Virus record (IMG/VR): IMGVR_UViG_3300042869_000672
Coordinates: 123,680 to 187,679 of that record
Reading direction: 5' to 3' (one strand)
DNA: 64,000 nt
Source of the DNA: a virus
The notes under the pieces are model-generated. The model saw nothing but the letters and a program-made list of their open reading frames with translations. It ran no database searches and was not told the DNA's origin. Of the stretch, positions 36,152-44,485 are shown piece by piece; the first letter of the stretch is position 1; each line of letters opens with the position of its first letter. A program made the position numbers and the translations under genes.

Positions 36152-36959
36152 TCCAGTATTTTTCGTGGCGATTTACAATTAAATCACTCTTTGCGCTCTT
36201 ACCGTAGTCTTTGCGTTTGCCCTTAAGGTGATCAAGGTATGCACCCCATGCACTATTGATTAAAGGATGGCCTTCACCTTTGAATAAACCTGCACTCCAG
36301 TCATACCATTGCCATTCTGGATGACGTTGTTTGACTTCTTTCCTAACAATGTCAAAAACCCAACAGTCGTTCCACTCACTCATGGTAAACAGTCTGCCAG
36401 TGTCGTAGGCTTTTTGAAATTCAACAAGAAACTCTTGAGTGTTTTTGTCCTGCAAGTTCATGGAATACAAGCCGCATTCTGTAAACTTTTTCTCTCTACC
36501 TAAAAACCCTAGACCAATGTTAGAAGCAGCCATTTTATCTATAAAGTGATGGGGAACAGGTGTATGACACACCATATCAGCATCCATCCAAAATAGTACA
36601 TCGGCATCACAGTTTGCGGCAGCGTGGCACACTGAATAAATTTTATGGCTAAACCGGATAGCGTCCCAGCGGAATCCCACTCCAGGTGCTTTGCCTTTTC
36701 GATCAACAGGTCCAGTGGCTACAAGACCATTGGCCCTGGGGTCATTTTTCCACTTTTCTTTAAATGCTACTAGTGCAGGCACAGTGGCATGTAAATCTCT
36801 AACCACTAGATTAGGGGCAGACTCGGTTATTTCACAGTCTTCTGGGTAGACATACAATGTAATATCTGATGGCCATGTTTTTAAAAATGTTTCAATCATT
36901 TTTCGGCCATATTTTTCATAACCAGCCTTGTGAAATGTAGTGACTACTGCTTTTTTCAT
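36135..36959 (-). CDS. Glycosyltransferase (GT-A-like), minus-strand copy
   Basis: 274 residues. L-F-W-M-D-A-D-M-V carries the DxD, followed by E-C-G-L-Y-S-M-N. N-terminal T-T-F-H-K-A-G-Y-E-K-Y-G and T-F-L-K-T-W-P-S-D-I-T-L parallel the start of the gene at 35438, so the two are paralogues placed tail to tail. It starts within the gmd stop (ATGA), suggesting coupled translation of the pair. Confidence 0.78.
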   Translation of the reverse strand: MKKAVVTTFHKAGYEKYGRKMIETFLKTWPSDITLYVYPEDCEITESAPNLVVRDLHATVPALVAFKEKWKNDPRANGLVATGPVDRKGKAPGVGFRWDAIRFSHKIYSVCHAAANCDADVLFWMDADMVCHTPVPHHFIDKMAASNIGLGFLGREKKFTECGLYSMNLQDKNTQEFLVEFQKAYDTGRLFTMSEWNDCWVFDIVRKEVKQRHPEWQWYDWSAGLFKGEGHPLINSAWGAYLDHLKGKRKDYGKSAKSDLIVNRHEKYWISSPG

Positions 36960-37969
36960 CTTGTTTGTAATGTCCAATCTGCACCTTGGTTGCCACCATA
37001 TCGTTTAATGTCGGCGTCGACCATCATTTTAACAAGAGCGTCAAAATCAGTCTTACGCTGCCAACCTAGCACTGATTCTGCCTTGGTAGGATTACCACAT
37101 AGGCTGTGTAATTCAGCAGGACGTACAAATGCTGGATTAGTTTCAATATAATTTTGCCAATTGTCAATGCCAGCATACTTAAATGCACGTTCTAACAAAT
37201 CGCCAATGGTATATTGCACACCTGTGGCGATCACATAGTCGCCTGGCTCGGGCTGTTGCAACATCAACCACATGGCTTCCACAAAATCTCCGGCAAACCC
37301 CCAATCACGTTTGGCATCTAAATTTCCTAAGACAATTTTATCTTGAAGGCCAAGTTTAATACGAGCAACACCGTCTGTGATTTTACGTGTGACAAATTCT
37401 TTGCCTCTAATAGGACTTTCATGATTAAACAAAATACCGTTTGATGCATGTAGGCTATAACTTTCACGGAAGTTTACAGTCATCCAGTATGCATACAACT
37501 TAGCAACACCGTAAGGACTACGTGGCCAAAACGGAGTTTTTTCGTCTTGTTTTCCACCTGAAATTTCAATACTGTTGCCAAACATTTCACTAGTACTAGC
37601 TTGGTAATATTTGGTATCTGGACTATGTTGTTTGACAGCGTTAAGAATATTTAAAACTCCAACAGCATTGACCTCAGTGGTCATTTTATTAAGATCCCAA
37701 CTGGCTCCGACAAAACTTTGAGCAGCAAGGTTATAAAATTCGTTTGGTCTTAAACTCTTTACCAAATGATTCATACAACCGTCGTCTGTAATATCACCGG
37801 TAATTAACTCAATGTCGTTTTCAATTCCTAAGAATTTGATATTATCCAAATTTGGATTTGAATATCGTTTGACCAGTCCGTAGACCTTGTAGTCTTTTTC
37901 TAAAAGTAGTTTGGCAAGGTAAGGACCATCTTGTCCTGTCATGCCTGTGACAAATGCAATTTTTTTCAT
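36956..37969 (-). CDS. gmd: GDP-mannose 4,6-dehydratase
   Basis: 337 residues. T-G-M-T-G-Q-D-G at 9-16, N-L-A-A-Q-S-F-V-G-A-S-W, S-T-S-E-M-F-G, S-P-Y-G-V-A-K and F-N-H-E-S-P-x-R-G are diagnostic GMD motifs. It converts GDP-mannose to GDP-4-keto-6-deoxy-mannose, the branch point to fucose, rhamnose, perosamine and colitose. With the ColD-like enzyme at 30320 this points to a 3,6-dideoxy sugar. A late element at 37997 and an AGGA site precede the start. Confidence 0.95.
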   Translation of the reverse strand: MKKIAFVTGMTGQDGPYLAKLLLEKDYKVYGLVKRYSNPNLDNIKFLGIENDIELITGDITDDGCMNHLVKSLRPNEFYNLAAQSFVGASWDLNKMTTEVNAVGVLNILNAVKQHSPDTKYYQASTSEMFGNSIEISGGKQDEKTPFWPRSPYGVAKLYAYWMTVNFRESYSLHASNGILFNHESPIRGKEFVTRKITDGVARIKLGLQDKIVLGNLDAKRDWGFAGDFVEAMWLMLQQPEPGDYVIATGVQYTIGDLLERAFKYAGIDNWQNYIETNPAFVRPAELHSLCGNPTKAESVLGWQRKTDFDALVKMMVDADIKRYGGNQGADWTLQTR

Positions 37970-37996
37970 ATTTTTCCTAGTTTCGATAAGGTGAAT

Positions 37997-38004
37997 TATT
38001 TATG
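37997..38004 (-). promoter_or_regulatory. Late promoter for gmd operon
   Basis: CATAAATA on the minus strand with a 27-nt leader that includes TAGGAAA before the gmd ATG. Confidence 0.6.
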
Positions 38005-38023
38005 AGATATTTTCAATGCTAGG

Positions 38024-38416
38024 TTATTTCTTCCACACGTAGTAATTTTTAGCAACTTCTCTAATAGCGTAGTGATCTGATTTCAATAATTTTTGACATT
38101 CTTTAGATATCAGTTCAGGTCCTTCAATTATGATCGTGGGCTGTGTTCGGCGCCATATCTGCTGAAGTTCAGGTATAAATTCTTCATGTACAAAATCAAT
38201 AATTATTAAATCCACATCAGACACCAAATGGATATTATCGAAATTTTCTCTGTATACCACATTTCTTTTTTGAATACGTGGTAGTGTGCCATTGACCACA
38301 AATACCGTGTCAAAGGTTTCTAACAGATCCTCTAGATTACCCAACGCCGTGCCTACAGCCAGCACATTTCGTGCTTTACGGTGAGCCTTCTTCATTCGTT
38401 TTGAAAATTTTGTCAT
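38024..38416 (-). CDS. Short Rossmann-like protein
   Basis: 130 residues with a very basic N terminus, then V-L-A-V-G-T-A-L-G-N and V-D-L-I-I-I-D-F, resembling the central strands of a SAM-binding methyltransferase but too short for a full catalytic domain. It sits between gmd and another transferase inside the sugar block. It could be a degraded or minimal methyltransferase-like protein. Confidence 0.6.
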   Translation of the reverse strand: MTKFSKRMKKAHRKARNVLAVGTALGNLEDLLETFDTVFVVNGTLPRIQKRNVVYRENFDNIHLVSDVDLIIIDFVHEEFIPELQQIWRRTQPTIIIEGPELISKECQKLLKSDHYAIREVAKNYYVWKK

Positions 38417-38424
38417 AGATATTG

Positions 38425-38446
38425 ATTAAATACACATATATTTATT
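38425..38446. promoter_or_regulatory. Divergent late promoter pair
   Basis: ATTAAATA (38425-38432) faces the plus-strand gene at 38453. AATAAATA on the minus strand (38439-38446) faces the gene starting at 38416. Both leaders are about 20 nt. Confidence 0.55.
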
Positions 38447-38452
38447 TGACTG

Positions 38453-39292
38453 ATGAGATTCAAAATTCATAAAACCCACGGAGCTCTTAACAGTGCTCCA
38501 ATATTTGCAGCCTTGGAACAAGGTATCAAAAATACCGGTTTTTCGGTGGTAGATTCGGGTCAAGACGTGGATGTGATTTGGTCAGTGTTATGGCATGGTC
38601 GCATGCAGGCCAATCAACTCATCTACAATCAATGCCGAGCAAAAAGAAAACCAGTGATGATCATTGAGGTGGGCAATCTCATCCGAGGCACCACTTGGCG
38701 TATCAGTTTAGACCACATCCATGGCCTGGGAATTTTTGGAAATAGTGAAAATCTTGATCAAGCACGACCAAAAATTCTAGGCGTGGATTTGAAACCCGTT
38801 GACGATAATAGAAATAATAAAATTTTAATTGCTTGTCAACATGAGCGTAGTCTTCAGTGGGAAGGGCAATCATCCATGGCGGAATGGGTGAAACAAAAAG
38901 TGGCAGAAATTAGAAAATTCACTGATAAATCTGTGGTAGTGAGACCGCATCCGCGATCGCCGGTAAGTTTGAATATTCAAGGAGTCACAGTTGAGCAGCC
39001 AAAAAAAATTCCAAATAGCTATGATTCATTTGATATCAATTACAAATATCACTGCGTGATAAATCACAACAGCGGTCCTGCTGTGCAAGCGGCGATCAGT
39101 GGAATTCCTGTGATCTGCGACCACACAAGTTTGGCATTTGACGTCAGCGATGTCATTGAAAATATCAATAGGCCAATCTTGCCAGACAGAACACAATGGT
39201 TTGTGAAACTGTGTCATACCGAATGGACAGTGCAAGAAATATCCACAGGGATTCCAATACAACGCCTTGTTGCCGCATTAAAAAATTATTGA
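38453..39292 (+). CDS. Capsule-polysaccharide-like transferase, paralogue 3
   Basis: 279 residues with V-V-R-P-H-P-R-S-P near 165 and N-H-N-S-G-P near 203, then D-H-T and L-P-D-R-T-Q-W, paralleling the proteins at 32253 and 34506. It is likely a KpsS-like transferase. It ends the carbohydrate block; the next gene has its own sigma70 promoter. Confidence 0.72.
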   Translation: MRFKIHKTHGALNSAPIFAALEQGIKNTGFSVVDSGQDVDVIWSVLWHGRMQANQLIYNQCRAKRKPVMIIEVGNLIRGTTWRISLDHIHGLGIFGNSENLDQARPKILGVDLKPVDDNRNNKILIACQHERSLQWEGQSSMAEWVKQKVAEIRKFTDKSVVVRPHPRSPVSLNIQGVTVEQPKKIPNSYDSFDINYKYHCVINHNSGPAVQAAISGIPVICDHTSLAFDVSDVIENINRPILPDRTQWFVKLCHTEWTVQEISTGIPIQRLVAALKNY

Positions 39293-39299
39293 AAAATCA

Positions 39300-39328
39300 T
39301 TGACTTTTGTTAAGAAATACAGTATAGT
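39300..39328 (+). promoter_or_regulatory. Sigma70 promoter, -10 box 6 nt from ATG
   Basis: TTGACT, 17-nt spacer, TATAGT, then six bases to the ATG at 39335, so the expected start of transcription is the A of the ATG. Confidence 0.78.
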
Positions 39329-39334
39329 ATTAGT

Positions 39335-40531
39335 ATGACAAAATTTTCTTGTGTAGAAGATCTATTAGTTGAATTTTATAATCAGACACTGTTTGATATA
39401 ACAATCTTGCAAGATCAAGATCGTGCTGCCATACATGGATTCTATAATACACTAGATCTCGGTAATCAATTAACTGCTAATCAAGGTGGTTTTTTACTGA
39501 AAATTCTGTCCAAGTACAAAACGTTTGCCAACAGTCTCGGCATAGATTATGGCACGTTGATAGACACACCTATATGGAAAACCACCTTTAGAAAATTAGA
39601 TCTTACTAGAAAAATATTTGTAGAACAGTCCGAAGAGGGTGAGATCACAGTGTGTTTAAAATTTCCATATGCATTGAAAGAAGCCTTCGAAAAAGAATTT
39701 CATACTGAAAATACACCATACAGTTCCAACACCTGGGACAGTGATAGAAAACTGCGTGTGCTAAATGTTTACAAATATAATATCATACAGCTTGAAGAAT
39801 TTTGCAGAAAGCATGACTTTGAACTTGATGACACTTTTCTCACGTTGGTTGACACAGTGGCAGAGATTTGGGATCAACAGGATCAAATTATCCCCTGTGC
39901 ATATATCACAGCTGGTGAATTAGTGCTGTGTAATGCCACTGAAGATGCAGAACTATTTTATCAAAAACACAAACAGGATGATATAGACCAAAATATATTC
40001 TTGGCCAAAAGCATGGGGTATCCTACTCGATTTGATCGACCAATAGAGACCAAACTTGAGGTTATCTGTTCATCTAAATCAAGATTTTTTTGGATGAAAT
40101 CTAATAGAGATTTCTTTGACCTTTACAAGCAGGTCGATGGGATTGTCTGTGTGTTAATTGATCGCAATACTCAAGACAGCATTGATTGGTTGCAAAAATT
40201 TGTCGAGTCTGCTGATATTGCCGGTATACCAAGATCAGATATCAGGGTGTGTTTTCGAGACCCCACTGAAAAGAAATCTCAGCTAAATGCATGGATCAAA
40301 GACAACAATCTTGGTGGTAAAGTTCAAGAAGGTAAAATACTTATATTCTTTCATAAACCCCCTAAGTGGTTGTTTAAAGACAACATTGATGTTAAAATAG
40401 TTGTAACAAATAGCTACACACCAATCAACGAACCCACTTCATCTGTGTGGTTAGATACTCATCCTTGTGTGTGTTATTTGAGTGACATAAAACCAACTCC
40501 TACAAGGAAACAGAAAATTGTCAGTTTGTAA
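39335..40531 (+). CDS. Uncharacterised protein coupled to uvsW
   Basis: 398 residues with no recognised family. The N-terminal 90 residues contain Q-L-T-A-N-Q-G-G-F-L-L-K-I-L-x-K-Y; the middle has V-C-L-K-F-P-Y; the C-terminal half has alternating hydrophobic strands (I-V-C-V-L-I-D-R-N, I-L-I-F-F-H-K-P-P, K-I-V-V-T-N-S) suggesting a Rossmann-like or inactive helicase-like domain. It overlaps the uvsW start by 14 nt. A partner of UvsW in replication or repair is inferred from context only. Confidence 0.75.
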   Translation: MTKFSCVEDLLVEFYNQTLFDITILQDQDRAAIHGFYNTLDLGNQLTANQGGFLLKILSKYKTFANSLGIDYGTLIDTPIWKTTFRKLDLTRKIFVEQSEEGEITVCLKFPYALKEAFEKEFHTENTPYSSNTWDSDRKLRVLNVYKYNIIQLEEFCRKHDFELDDTFLTLVDTVAEIWDQQDQIIPCAYITAGELVLCNATEDAELFYQKHKQDDIDQNIFLAKSMGYPTRFDRPIETKLEVICSSKSRFFWMKSNRDFFDLYKQVDGIVCVLIDRNTQDSIDWLQKFVESADIAGIPRSDIRVCFRDPTEKKSQLNAWIKDNNLGGKVQEGKILIFFHKPPKWLFKDNIDVKIVVTNSYTPINEPTSSVWLDTHPCVCYLSDIKPTPTRKQKIVSL

Positions 40532-41972
40532 ACTAGTGATTCGAGATGAAGTTAATATCAAGTTGGAAGGACTCAGTGTTGAAACACGGCGTAAAATTGT
40601 TAACAAATTGAAATTTGATCTACCATATGCCCGACACATGCCATCATACAAACTGGGTCGATGGGATGGTACAAAAACCTATTTTAGCATCGGTGGTACT
40701 GGTTATCTTGCACACCTTGATGTTATATTGCCCATCGTAGAAGAAGCTGGATATGAAATAGATATTGAAGATCAACGACATCACACCAAGATAGAATTTG
40801 CTCCTATAACAGAAAACTACTGGGCAGACAAGGGCAAGACATGGCCCAAGGGGCATCCTGAAGCAGGAACTCCTATTGTACTTCGTGATTATCAATACGA
40901 CGTTGTTAACAAGTTTTTAGAAAACTCACAATCATTACAGGAGGTAGCTACAGGTGCAGGCAAAACAATTACTACAGCGACATTGTCGCATCTTTGTGAG
41001 GCGTATGGGCGTACGATGGTTATTGTTCCGAACAAATCTCTTGTTGTACAAACTGAAGAAGACTACAAAAACCTTGGACTAGATGTGGGTGTATACTTCG
41101 GCGACAGAAAAGAATTAGGTAAGACGCACACTATCTGCACCTGGCAAAGTCTTAATGTACTCGATAAGAAAAGTTACGATGACGAAGTGTTATCGTTAGC
41201 TGAATTTACTGCTGGAGTATCTGCAATTATTATCGATGAAGTTCATCAGGCCAAGGCAGAAGTGTTAACGAAATTGTTGACACAGAACTTTAGCAACTGT
41301 GCTATACGATGGGGACTCACGGGAACTATTCCCAAAGAAGCATGGGAATTTCAAGGCATCCTTGCCAGCATCGGACCAGTTATCAATCAGGTATCGGCAC
41401 ATGACCTACAGGAGAAGGGCGTTCTAGCACAATTACAAATTAACATTTTGCAAACCAACGAAGTACAGGAATTTAGAAGTTTTGCAGACGAATATGCATT
41501 TTTGGTCACCGACGATTCTAGAATTACTTGGATGGCAAATAAAATACAATCACTAGCTTTAACAGGAAATACTCTAGTGTTAATCAACAGAATTGACACT
41601 GGGAATAAATTGATTGAGCGCATACCGGAAGCTGTATTCGTTAGTGGTGGAATGAAGCTAGGCGATAGGAAAGAAGAATATGACGAGATTAAAACAAGTG
41701 ATGGTAAGATTATTGTGGCGACTTATGGTGTGGCCGCTGTGGGTATTAATATCCCTAGGATTTTTAATTTGGTTCTTGTGGAGCCCGGAAAGAGCTTTGT
41801 CCGAGTTATACAAAGTATTGGGCGAGGCATTAGAAAAGCGCAAGACAAAGACCACGTTGAAATCTGGGACATAACTTCACAGTGCAAATATTCCAAACGA
41901 CATCTCACTGAACGAAAGAAATTTTACAAAGAGGCCAAGTACCCCTTTACAATTACCAAGGTATCCATATGA
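40518..41972 (+). CDS. uvsW: UvsW superfamily 2 helicase
   Basis: 484 residues (T4 UvsW is 587). Walker A A-T-G-A-G-K-T, motif II I-I-D-E-V-H, motif III G-L-T-G-T and motif VI Q-S-I-G-R-G-I-R-K are all visible. UvsW branch-migrates and unwinds recombination intermediates and R-loops, switching origin replication to recombination replication. The frame has no ATG near its start; TTG at 40518 (after AAGGAAA) or GTG at 40536 is likely used. It overlaps its neighbours on both sides. Confidence 0.93.
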   Translation: MSVCKLVIRDEVNIKLEGLSVETRRKIVNKLKFDLPYARHMPSYKLGRWDGTKTYFSIGGTGYLAHLDVILPIVEEAGYEIDIEDQRHHTKIEFAPITENYWADKGKTWPKGHPEAGTPIVLRDYQYDVVNKFLENSQSLQEVATGAGKTITTATLSHLCEAYGRTMVIVPNKSLVVQTEEDYKNLGLDVGVYFGDRKELGKTHTICTWQSLNVLDKKSYDDEVLSLAEFTAGVSAIIIDEVHQAKAEVLTKLLTQNFSNCAIRWGLTGTIPKEAWEFQGILASIGPVINQVSAHDLQEKGVLAQLQINILQTNEVQEFRSFADEYAFLVTDDSRITWMANKIQSLALTGNTLVLINRIDTGNKLIERIPEAVFVSGGMKLGDRKEEYDEIKTSDGKIIVATYGVAAVGINIPRIFNLVLVEPGKSFVRVIQSIGRGIRKAQDKDHVEIWDITSQCKYSKRHLTERKKFYKEAKYPFTITKVSI

Positions 41973-42475
41973 AAATTTTAACCCTAAACAATAGATCTTT
42001 TGATCTAAACGAATTGCCAGATGAGGTAGACGAAGACACTAGATTTTCAGTATTAGATAATTCCAATCCTAACGAACCAGATTTCTTTTTTATGCCGTTG
42101 ATATTTTTGGAATCATTTAACTCGCCTGCTATATTATTAAGTGTGGGAGGTTATGAAGTACAAATGCCACTAGACTGGTGCATGATCGTTGGAGATCGAG
42201 ATTGTGGACTAGACCCTGAAGTTTTGCCCCTGACCAGCCTAAATGAACGTGGATTTGATGCATTTATTTTTAATCCCATAAATGGATTTAAATGTGAGTA
42301 TATGCCCATTGAAATAGTAAATATCTATCAAGACGTGAGATGGTACTTTCCTAAAATGAAAAACGGACAATTACTCACTGTGCCATTGCATGATGGTCCT
42401 AGTCCGCCATGTGCATATTTTGTTAAAGAAATCAGTAGACAGAGCGAAATTTTACAATTAGATAAGGTTATTTAA
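41969..42475 (+). CDS. Conserved T4-like protein downstream of uvsW
   Basis: 168 residues with F-F-F-M-P-L-I-F-L-E-S-F, V-Q-M-P-L-D-W and L-P-L-T-S-L-N-E-R-G-F-D-A-F-I-F-N-P, a pattern I associate with conserved uncharacterised proteins of marine T4-like phages. It starts within the uvsW stop (ATGA). It may be a regulatory or replication accessory protein; no catalytic motif is seen. Confidence 0.72.
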   Translation: MKILTLNNRSFDLNELPDEVDEDTRFSVLDNSNPNEPDFFFMPLIFLESFNSPAILLSVGGYEVQMPLDWCMIVGDRDCGLDPEVLPLTSLNERGFDAFIFNPINGFKCEYMPIEIVNIYQDVRWYFPKMKNGQLLTVPLHDGPSPPCAYFVKEISRQSEILQLDKVI

Positions 42476-42476
42476 A

Positions 42477-42833
42477 ATGAAAGCAGGAAAAGTTTGGGGA
42501 CAGACAGAATTATTAGAAGCCAATGGTGTATTGGAATTTCACCGCATTGAAGCCAAAAAAGGCGGCACATGTTCCAAGCATAAACATCAATACAAATGGA
42601 ATGGCTTCTTTGTAGAAAAAGGTGAAATGATCATTCGTGTTTGGAAAAACAACTATGATCTAGTTGATGAAACACTTTTACGAGCCGGAGAGTATACAAA
42701 GGTAGCACCCGGAGAATATCATCAATTTGAAGCAGTAGCTGATTGTGTTGCTTTTGAATTATATTGGGCAGAGTTTGATCACGATGATATAGAGCGTGAA
42801 ACTGTAGGGTACGCAAAAAATGGGAAATCTTAA
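42477..42833 (+). CDS. Cupin-fold protein
   Basis: 118 residues forming a single cupin barrel: C-S-K-H-K-H-Q-Y-K-W supplies the first metal-binding motif, then F-F-V-E-K-G-E-M-I, and P-G-E-Y-H-Q-F the second. It resembles the cupin half of the fusion at 31489. It could be a sugar isomerase or epimerase-like protein. It overlaps the next gene by 14 nt. Confidence 0.8.
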   Translation: MKAGKVWGQTELLEANGVLEFHRIEAKKGGTCSKHKHQYKWNGFFVEKGEMIIRVWKNNYDLVDETLLRAGEYTKVAPGEYHQFEAVADCVAFELYWAEFDHDDIERETVGYAKNGKS

Positions 42834-43107
42834 ACCAGGTGCTACCTATACATACGAACACAAAGATAGCGTTGTATATGCCTCAGAAGCAGGCGACTCG
42901 AATAAACAAGTACAAGGGTGGATGTATAATAAAGATAATCCAAACTTTGATCCGCGCACGAGTGATGGAAGACCGTTGCACGATCACATGATGGAAGATC
43001 AACTTTGGGGTAAAATTCGGCGGGCTGCCCGGACAAATCCCACTTTACAAGAAGCAATAGAACGTGTTATAATAATATATCACCTAAGCAAAGACAATGG
43101 CAAATAA
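42820..43107 (+). CDS. Small conserved protein upstream of gp33-like gene
   Basis: 95 residues. Aromatic and charged N terminus (G-A-T-Y-T-Y-E-H-K-D), then G-R-P-L-H-D-H-M-M-E-D-Q-L-W and a helical C terminus. Overlaps both neighbours. A TTTACA-N18-TATAAT promoter for the next gene lies in its last codons. Function unknown. Confidence 0.68.
   Translation: MGNLKPGATYTYEHKDSVVYASEAGDSNKQVQGWMYNKDNPNFDPRTSDGRPLHDHMMEDQLWGKIRRAARTNPTLQEAIERVIIIYHLSKDNGK
43044..43073 (+). promoter_or_regulatory. Sigma70-like promoter for gp33-like gene
   Basis: TTTACA (43044-43049), 18-nt spacer, TATAAT (43068-43073), inside the upstream coding region and 23 nt before the ATG at 43097. Confidence 0.55.
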
Positions 43108-43573
43108 ACACATAGACCTCTTTAAAGAAATAATTCCAGCAGTTGATCTTGGAATGAAAGACTTATGGGATGCCGCCACTGATGATGGAAGGAAAGAGAT
43201 CAAAGGAGATTTCTGGAATCTTAATAGATATATCAGCAGTGTTAAAAGCAGTGATCGGTCGCTTCAAGAGCATTTTGTTTTGACCGTAAATGAATACTAC
43301 AATAAAAATTGGAATAATATTCAAAAACATCCCAAACTGGTTTGGCAGTCGTTGTGTGCCTGTAGTAGAGGCACAGGTCAAACCTATTTTCATGAATGGA
43401 TTCCTCTTAAAAAACAAAAAAATAAAAAAGTAGATTTTCTAGCAGAGCTGTTTCCGAACATGAAAATGACAGATGTTGAAACTCTAGCAGCAATAACTAC
43501 AGACAAAGAAATAAAAGAATATGCTAAGGACCTTGGTTGGGATAAGAAGCAAATTGCAGACATTAAATTATAA
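43097..43573 (+). CDS. 33: Late transcription coactivator gp33-like
   Basis: 158 residues resembling the cyanophage gp33 family: D-L-F-x-E-I-I-P-A-V-D, an N-R-Y-I-S-S-V stretch, V-N-E-Y-Y-N-K-N-W, H-P-K-L-V-W, then F-H-E-W-I and a C-terminal L-F-P-N-M-K-x-x-D-V-E. gp33 bridges RNA polymerase with the sliding clamp for late promoter use, which fits the many late elements in this window. Assignment is by pattern recall and needs a profile search. Confidence 0.62.
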   Translation: MANKHIDLFKEIIPAVDLGMKDLWDAATDDGRKEIKGDFWNLNRYISSVKSSDRSLQEHFVLTVNEYYNKNWNNIQKHPKLVWQSLCACSRGTGQTYFHEWIPLKKQKNKKVDFLAELFPNMKMTDVETLAAITTDKEIKEYAKDLGWDKKQIADIKL

Positions 43574-44240
43574 GTGCGAATACTGCGGCAAAGAATTTGT
43601 CAAAGAAAAAACTTTGGCTGTGCATGTCTGTGAACAGAAACGTAGACACATGAGCAAGAATGAAAGACATGTTCAGGCAGGCCTGTTAACATTCCAACGA
43701 TTTTATGAACTGGCACAGCGAGGTTCTAGTCCCAAGACCTTTGATGATTTTGCAGGTAGTTCATTCTACAATGCCATGGTAAAGTTTGGTAGTTTTCTTG
43801 TAAACACTGCTCCTATCTATCCAGAGAGATTTATTGACTTTGTGGTCAAGAGTGGAGTAAAACTAGATCATTGGTGCAGAGATGAACTTTATGATACCTA
43901 TATCAGTGAGCTGATAAAAATAGAACCAGCAGACGGTGCAATACAGAGAACCATCAAAACCATGATGGAATGGAGTGATGCTAACTCAGCCCCCTGGGAA
44001 CACTACTTTCAATACGTTAATCTCAACCGCGCTACGCACGATATCAAGGAAGGATTGATTAGTCCGTGGATGGTGTTAAATAGCAAGTCGGGGAAGGAAA
44101 TGTTAAAGCGTATGAATGATGAGCAACTAGATATAGTTGGTCCAATTATTGATCCTAACTATTGGTCCAGACGTTTTAAATCTTTACCCGCAGATGTAGA
44201 GTTAGTTAAAGACGTCATCAAGGAGGCGAAAATATTATGA
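43521..44240 (+). CDS. Zinc-finger protein, possibly helicase-loader-like
   Basis: 239 residues. A C2HC-type finger sits near the N terminus (C-E-Y-C-G-K-E-F, then H-V-C), followed by a helical domain with F-Q-R-F-Y-E-L, Y-N-A-M-V-K-F-G and W-S-D-A-N-S-A-P-W. It is common in marine T4-like phages beside gp33 and replication genes. The start is uncertain: ATG at 43521 lies inside the previous gene; TTG at 43554 would still retain the finger. Confidence 0.65.
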   Translation: MLRTLVGIRSKLQTLNYKCEYCGKEFVKEKTLAVHVCEQKRRHMSKNERHVQAGLLTFQRFYELAQRGSSPKTFDDFAGSSFYNAMVKFGSFLVNTAPIYPERFIDFVVKSGVKLDHWCRDELYDTYISELIKIEPADGAIQRTIKTMMEWSDANSAPWEHYFQYVNLNRATHDIKEGLISPWMVLNSKSGKEMLKRMNDEQLDIVGPIIDPNYWSRRFKSLPADVELVKDVIKEAKIL

Positions 44241-44485
44241 TTTATAAGAAAAGAAAAGAAGAAGCAAGCGCACCACCTGTAGAAGACGAAGAAGTAGAGT
44301 TAGCACACAACGAAGAACATATATCTAGAGACGATATAGACATTGAGATAGTGATTGCGGAAGATTCCGACGATGTATTTGTAAAATTTACGGGGTTCAA
44401 TGATCGCGAAGATTCTGAAGAGTATGCACAGTTTCTAGCAGATACATTGCCTTTGCTATTGTTTGAAACCACGAGATTGAACTAA
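44237..44485 (+). CDS. Small acidic protein
   Basis: 82 residues with a basic start (K-K-R-K-E-E), then an acidic stretch and a beta-like segment I-V-I-A-E-D-S-D-D-V-F-V-K-F. The start overlaps the previous stop and the stop overlaps the DnaE-like ATG, so it is co-translated with that gene. No family recognised. Confidence 0.65.
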   Translation: MIYKKRKEEASAPPVEDEEVELAHNEEHISRDDIDIEIVIAEDSDDVFVKFTGFNDREDSEEYAQFLADTLPLLLFETTRLN

